A stretch of DNA of 18,089 nucleotides. Source: an uncultured Eggerthellaceae bacterium. Lineage in GTDB: Bacteria; Actinomycetota; Coriobacteriia; Coriobacteriales; Eggerthellaceae. This document shows positions 14,383-18,089 of this stretch, one piece after another; position 1 is the first letter of the stretch, and the number at the start of each line of letters is the position of its first letter. Made by a program: the position numbers and the translations under genes. Location: contig CAJUSL010000033.1 in the NCBI GenBank assembly GCA_910589135.1, positions 863 through 18,951 of the forward strand, in the 5' to 3' direction. A model generated the notes under the pieces. The model was not told the origin of the DNA. It did not search any database and worked only from the letters and a program-made list of their open reading frames with translations.

Positions 14383-15108
14383 CTACTCTTCGTCGATGAT
14401 GAGCAGGCGCTTGCAGCTGGGGCAGGTGGACAGCGGCGCCTCGTTCATGATGGCGATGAGGCGGCCGGGCTCTATCTTGGCGCGGCAGACGCTGCAGGCC
14501 GACCCTTCCAACTTCCCGATGAACACGGTGTCGAACAGCTCGGACGTCTTCGAATAGAGCCTGCCGACGTCGGGCGACACCTGCGCGAGCACCGCGTCGC
14601 GGGCCGCCTTGTTGGAGGCGATGGACTTCATCAGCGCGGTGCCCTCGCTTTTGAACGACTCGGTGGCCTGGGCCTCCGACACGTCGAGTTCCTCGAGCGC
14701 GGCGTTCACCTGCGCCTCGAGCGCCTTGATCTTCGCAAGCTCGGCACCGACGGACTCGCGGCTTTCGGAGAGCTCGTTTCGGCGCCTGAAGATGCCGTCC
14801 AATTCCTTGGTGCGCGACTCGGCGTTCCTGAAGTCGTTGCCGGCGGCCTCGATGGCGGCCTGCACCCCGGCCTCCTTCTTCTGCAGGGATGCGTCCTCGT
14901 CGTTGATGCGGTTGAGCTTCTTCGTGGCGTCCTTCCGCAAGGCCTGCACCTGGGAAAGCTTCTCGGCGATGGCCTCGCGCTTCTTGCGCAGCCGAAGGAT
15001 GAGCTGGCGCTGGGGAAGCTCCTCGAGCTGCCGTTCCATCTTGCTGATTTCGAGGTCTATCGCCTGGACGTCGTACAGGGCGTCGATCTCTTCGGGGGTC
15101 ACCTGCAT
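14383..15108 (-). CDS. Coiled-coil protein with C4 zinc ribbon (COG1579 type)
   Basis: The 241-residue product has an N-terminal stretch of about 170 residues that reads as a long antiparallel helical hairpin (heptad Leu/Ala with many Lys, Arg and Glu). A C-terminal zinc ribbon follows, with CSVC (205-208) and CPSC (229-232). This is the layout of the COG1579/CT398 family, which includes Helicobacter FlgZ and actinobacterial proteins encoded beside Nif3-like genes. Members are thought to bind nucleic acid or protein partners; no enzyme activity is expected. The ATG is preceded by AGGAG at 5 nt. A longer open frame upstream (to 15333) overlaps the Nif3 gene and is not family-like. It is the last gene of the cysteine desulfurase unit, 23 nt after the Nif3-like gene. 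Confidence 0.88.
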   Translation of the reverse strand: MQVTPEEIDALYDVQAIDLEISKMERQLEELPQRQLILRLRKKREAIAEKLSQVQALRKDATKKLNRINDEDASLQKKEAGVQAAIEAAGNDFRNAESRTKELDGIFRRRNELSESRESVGAELAKIKALEAQVNAALEELDVSEAQATESFKSEGTALMKSIASNKAARDAVLAQVSPDVGRLYSKTSELFDTVFIGKLEGSACSVCRAKIEPGRLIAIMNEAPLSTCPSCKRLLIIDEE

Positions 15109-15131
15109 GGGAGCTCCTGACTTCTTGCGGC

Positions 15132-16028
15132 CTACAGCCTGATCGTCTCGGGGTGGGACCAGTTCGCCGACTGGTCGATGATGGTGATGGCGTCGGCCTT
15201 CACGCCGACATCGGAAAGCGTCTTCGCCAGGACGGCCGCGAGCGGAAGCTCGCTCACGTCGTGCCCCAGCTCGATGACGGCGAGCCCTGCCTGCGAAAGA
15301 TCGAGCGCGTCGTGGTACTTGATCTCGCCGCACACGAGCACGTCGGCGCCCGCCTCAAGCGCGCCATGCGCGACGTTGGAGGCGCTTCCCAAGGCGCACA
15401 CGGCCACCGAGACGGGGCTGTCGAAGTTGCCGTACACCCGCGGCGCGCGGCCGAACACCGACACGCAGCGCGCGGCGACATGGCCCAGGCTCTCGGGCTT
15501 GCCGCCTTCGGAGGGAACCTGGCAGATCTGCCCGTAGCCTTTCCGCTTCGACGACTCGATCGTCTCCACCAGCTTGCCCGTGTACTTGAACCCGAGCATC
15601 TGCGGGAGCGCCGCCTGCGCGCGCCGGCTGACGTCGAGCGACGTGTGGAAGTTCATGAGCGCCACCCCGTTGCGGATGGCCGCCCAGACGCCGGCCCCGG
15701 GGCTTGCCGCCACCGACCGCGCGGGCGCGAACGACTTCGGCGCCTCGACGAAGGGCGGATGGTGCGTCACCAGCACGTTCGCGCCGAGCGCCGCCGCCTT
15801 GTCGATGGCCTCGACGGTCGGGTCGAGCGCGACGGCCACCGACGCGACCGGCAGCGCCCCCTCCCCTACCGTCAGGCCCATGACGTCCCAGTCCTCGGCG
15901 TCCTTGCGGGGGAACTCCTTCAGCATCGCCTTCTCGAGCGACGCGACGGTGAACGCCTTCTCTGACTTCGCAAGACCCTTCTGGCCACGCTTGGCGATGG
16001 CCTTCTCCTTGCCTTTCCTGTCGGACAT
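15132..16028 (-). CDS. Nif3-like dinuclear metal centre protein (YqfO/YbgI family)
   Basis: This 298-residue protein belongs to the Nif3 family; some members are called GTP cyclohydrolase I type 2 homologues, but the function is uncertain. Visible metal ligands are the VTHHPPF motif (H89, H90), NFHTSLD (H128, D132) and the C-terminal ELGHDVSE (H266, E270), with the family segment GEIKYHDALDL (about 244-254). It lacks the extra inserted domain of the longer Gram-positive YqfO forms. A basic tail of about 25 residues precedes the folded part. The ATG has a perfect AAGGAGG 5 nt upstream, which overlaps the stop codon of the phosphatase gene, so translation of the two is likely coupled. The neighbour downstream is the zinc-ribbon protein, a pairing also seen in mycobacteria (Rv2230c-Rv2229c). 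Confidence 0.92.
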   Translation of the reverse strand: MSDRKGKEKAIAKRGQKGLAKSEKAFTVASLEKAMLKEFPRKDAEDWDVMGLTVGEGALPVASVAVALDPTVEAIDKAAALGANVLVTHHPPFVEAPKSFAPARSVAASPGAGVWAAIRNGVALMNFHTSLDVSRRAQAALPQMLGFKYTGKLVETIESSKRKGYGQICQVPSEGGKPESLGHVAARCVSVFGRAPRVYGNFDSPVSVAVCALGSASNVAHGALEAGADVLVCGEIKYHDALDLSQAGLAVIELGHDVSELPLAAVLAKTLSDVGVKADAITIIDQSANWSHPETIRL

Positions 16029-16038
16029 CGTTGCCTCC

Positions 16039-16851
16039 TTACAGCGGTATGGCCCTGCGTTCGCGCCCCTTGGCGGGAACGGTGACCTGGCGGTATCCCG
16101 CCTCGTGGGCCGCCTTGTACGCCTTGTCTATGTCACGGGCGACGTGCGCGGGGTCGTGCGCGTCGGTGCCGATGGTCATGGGGACCTCGGCGCGGCGGAA
16201 CTCCGCGAGCAGCGCCGGGGCCGGGAACATCTCCTTGCAAGCGTAGTAGCTCCCCGAGGTGTTGACCTCCACCATCCTGCCGCCGGCGTTGGCGGCATCG
16301 GCCATGCGCCGGTAGAGCGGCGTCAGGTCGAAGGACGGGTAGTAGCCGAACTTCTTGGCGAGGTCGGGATGCGACATTACGTCGAAGCGCAGCGACGTGT
16401 CGGACGCCGCGTCGCACCACAGGTCGACGTACCTGCGCCAAATGCGGTCGGGCGCGCCGGGCTCGTCCCATGCGCCTCGCTGGGCCGGGTCGTCGAAGGG
16501 CCATGCGTCGACGAAATGCACCGACCCCAGCACTAGGTCGAATTCGTCGAGGCCTGCCTGCCAGTCGTCGCGGTCCTCGTGCGCGCCCAGGTAGTCCAGC
16601 TCGATGCCCAGCAGCACGTCCATGTCGGGAAAGGCCGCCTGGGCCTCGCGCACGGCGGCGACGTAGGCCGGCATGTCCTGCGGGAGCACGGAAAGGTACT
16701 CGTCGGGATCGAAGGCAGGCGTGAGCGGATAGTGCTCGGTGAACGCGAGCGTGGTCAGGCCCGCATCGCGCGCGTTTCGTGCGTAGTCGGCCACCTCTCC
16801 GGCCCCATGGCCGCAGTACTTGGAATGGCAGTGCGTGTTGACGAGTTCCAT
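16039..16851 (-). CDS. PHP-domain phosphatase, histidinol-phosphatase (HisK/HisJ) type
   Basis: The 270-residue product is a single PHP domain, a metal-dependent phosphoesterase fold. Ligands are visible in order: HCH (H7, H9), TEH (E39, H40), GIELDY (E84), SVHF (H112), SHPDL (H151), EVNTSG (E195) and GTDAHDP (D230, H232). Sequence and length fit HisK-type histidinol-phosphatase, which makes histidinol in histidine synthesis. The neighbours are not his genes, so another phosphoester substrate is possible. The start follows the cysteine desulfurase stop by 6 nt; the stop TAG itself forms part of the TAGGAACAG ribosome binding site. The gene ends 10 nt before the Nif3-like gene. Confidence 0.88.
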   Translation of the reverse strand: MELVNTHCHSKYCGHGAGEVADYARNARDAGLTTLAFTEHYPLTPAFDPDEYLSVLPQDMPAYVAAVREAQAAFPDMDVLLGIELDYLGAHEDRDDWQAGLDEFDLVLGSVHFVDAWPFDDPAQRGAWDEPGAPDRIWRRYVDLWCDAASDTSLRFDVMSHPDLAKKFGYYPSFDLTPLYRRMADAANAGGRMVEVNTSGSYYACKEMFPAPALLAEFRRAEVPMTIGTDAHDPAHVARDIDKAYKAAHEAGYRQVTVPAKGRERRAIPL

Positions 16852-16857
16852 CTGTTC

Positions 16858-18089
16858 CTATCTCTTCCAGTCTATCGCGCGGGGCACGGCGGCCAGAAAC
16901 GCGTTCACGTCCTCGCGCGTGGTGTAGCGGCCCAGCGAGACGCGCACCTCGCCCAGCGCCTCGTCGGCGCCAAGGCCCATGGAGGTGAGCACGTGGCTGG
17001 GGTCGAGCGATGCCGACGAGCACGCGCTTCCGCCGGACACGGCGAACCCGAGCGCGTCGAAGCGGAGCACCGCGGTCTGGCTCTCCATGCCGGAGAAGAC
17101 GACGTTGACGATGTTGGGAAGGTAATCGAGACTGCCCTCCTCCACGTCGACCGTCGGCTGCACGCCGTCGAAAGTGGAAAGGTCGCGGTACAGCTTGTCA
17201 CGCAGCTCGCCCAGGCGTCCGCGTTCGGCCTGCATGGCGCAGACGGCGTGCTCGCAGGCGGCCGCGAAGCCGACGGCGCCGGCGACGTTCTGCGTGCCCG
17301 AGCGCCGGCCCGATTCCTGGCCGCCGCCCACCATCATGGCATCGAAGGGCGTCTTCGCCTTGAGGTAAAGCGCGCCTGCGCCCTTGGGACCGCCCACCTT
17401 GTGTGCGGAGAAGGACGCGGCGTCCACGTCGAGCCGCGCGAGCGAGAGCTCGGTCTTGCCCAGCGCCTGGGTGGCATCGGTGTGGAACAGCGCCCCTGCG
17501 TCGTGCGCGATGCGTGCCAGCTGGCGGATGGGCTGGATGGAGCCCATCTCGGAGTTTGCCGTCTGCACGGAGACGAGCAGCGTGTCGGGCTCGATGGCTT
17601 CCGCGAGCCTGGCCGCCTCGATGAAGCCGTCGCGGTCGGGACGCACGTAGGTGACGCGGAAGCCCCGGCGCTCCAGACGCTTCGCGGCGGCCAGCACCGC
17701 GTCGTGCTCGATCGTGCTGGTGACCACATGCCCCTGGAAGCCCGCGTTGCCTTTGCCGCGTCTCTCGCGCAGGGCGCACGCGATGCCGAAGAGCGCCGCG
17801 TTGTCGGCCTCGGTCGCGCCCGAGGTGAACACCACCTGGTCGGGCCTTCCGGCGTCGAGCGCCCCCGCGATGCGGCGGCGGGCGTCCTCAAGCGCCTTGA
17901 AGGCGTCCCGCCCTGGCGTCGACAGCGAGTTGGGGTTCATGAAGGCGGCGGCGCGCCCGGTCTGCATGAAGGGCTCCATGGCGGCCCTCGCCTCCTCGCA
18001 GAGAGGGGCGGTGGCGGCGTAGTCGAGGTACACGTACGGAGAGGCGCAGCCCGCGCCTTCGGACGGCCGGCCTGCGCCCTGCGGCGCGC
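16858..18089 (-). CDS. Cysteine desulfurase (NifS/IscS-like), start probably beyond the window
   Basis: This PLP enzyme takes sulfur from cysteine for iron-sulfur clusters or thiolated tRNA. Numbering from the GTG at 18033 (MYLDYAATAP), the motifs are SGATEADNAA (71-80), STIEHDAVL with H110, HTDATQA with D186, the PLP lysine in SAHKVGGPKG (K212), and the catalytic cysteine in SGGSACSSASLDPSHVL (C338), followed by the usual C terminus. The GTG has no Shine-Dalgarno, and the frame stays open to base 18089 with no stop, so the true start is probably outside. If GTG is used, the protein has 391 residues, close to the family norm. The first residues read YLDYAATAP where IscS has YLDNAATTP. No iscU or trmU-like gene is in view. 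It leads a unit with the phosphatase and Nif3 genes. Confidence 0.93.
   Translation of the reverse strand, partial: APQGAGRPSEGAGCASPYVYLDYAATAPLCEEARAAMEPFMQTGRAAAFMNPNSLSTPGRDAFKALEDARRRIAGALDAGRPDQVVFTSGATEADNAALFGIACALRERRGKGNAGFQGHVVTSTIEHDAVLAAAKRLERRGFRVTYVRPDRDGFIEAARLAEAIEPDTLLVSVQTANSEMGSIQPIRQLARIAHDAGALFHTDATQALGKTELSLARLDVDAASFSAHKVGGPKGAGALYLKAKTPFDAMMVGGGQESGRRSGTQNVAGAVGFAAACEHAVCAMQAERGRLGELRDKLYRDLSTFDGVQPTVDVEEGSLDYLPNIVNVVFSGMESQTAVLRFDALGFAVSGGSACSSASLDPSHVLTSMGLGADEALGEVRVSLGRYTTREDVNAFLAAVPRAIDWKR

Noticed and set aside
1..18089. Mobile elements, CRISPR arrays, phage genes, integration sites
   Set aside because: No transposase, integrase, direct-repeat array or abrupt change in base or codon use was seen; gene spacing is tight throughout.

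Overview
The window is a compact, high-GC stretch of bacterial chromosome made almost entirely of housekeeping genes. All genes but one (rpmB) read on the minus strand. I infer a member of the Coriobacteriia (Eggerthella/Gordonibacter/Adlercreutzia-like Actinomycetota). The reasons are the strong G/C preference at third codon positions, a Bacillota-like backbone (Asp23, FakA, RecG, PlsX, Rnc, Smc, FtsY, Ffh) and an embedded pair typical of Actinomycetota (a SepIVA-like coiled-coil gene and a DUF177 gene). No database search was possible, so the taxonomy is inference.

Layout from right to left, which is the direction of transcription of the minus-strand genes. (1) 18089-14383 is a tight four-gene unit: cysteine desulfurase (5' end cut off or just at the edge), PHP-type phosphatase, Nif3-like protein and a coiled-coil C4 zinc-ribbon protein. 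It ends at a bidirectional-looking hairpin at 14280-14310. (2) 14207-13967 holds rpmB (L28), the only plus-strand gene, with its own extended -10 promoter and a strong terminator. It converges on unit 1 and diverges from unit 3. (3) 13752-8948 holds asp23-like, fakA, recG and rsmD, the last three nearly or actually overlapping. (4) 8841-8371 holds a SepIVA-like gene with its own extended -10 promoter and a terminator. (5) 8282-7477 holds yceD (DUF177) and rpmF (zinc-type L32), followed by a GC hairpin and a second long dyad. (6) 7362-1 holds plsX, rnc, smc, ftsY and ffh (partial). plsX-rnc-smc are almost contiguous, and ftsY has its own candidate promoter.

How the genes fit together: FakA and PlsX both make acyl-phosphate for phospholipid synthesis. 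rpmB, rpmF, yceD, rsmD and rnc serve ribosome production. ftsY and ffh form the protein-targeting (SRP) pathway. smc and recG act on the chromosome, and the SepIVA-like and Asp23-like proteins are probably envelope or division factors. The unit 1 genes concern sulfur mobilisation and metal-dependent enzymes of less certain role.

No stretch without a gene exceeds about 215 bases. The longest gaps (13753-13966, 14159-14382, 1662-1833, 7363-7476) hold promoters, terminators and hairpins described below. I see no mobile element, CRISPR array, tRNA, rRNA or phage gene. I found no convincing new biological system. The points worth a second look are a changed metal-binding residue in RNase III, a long C-terminal tail on FtsY, the structured rpmF-plsX gap, and the mosaic gene order.
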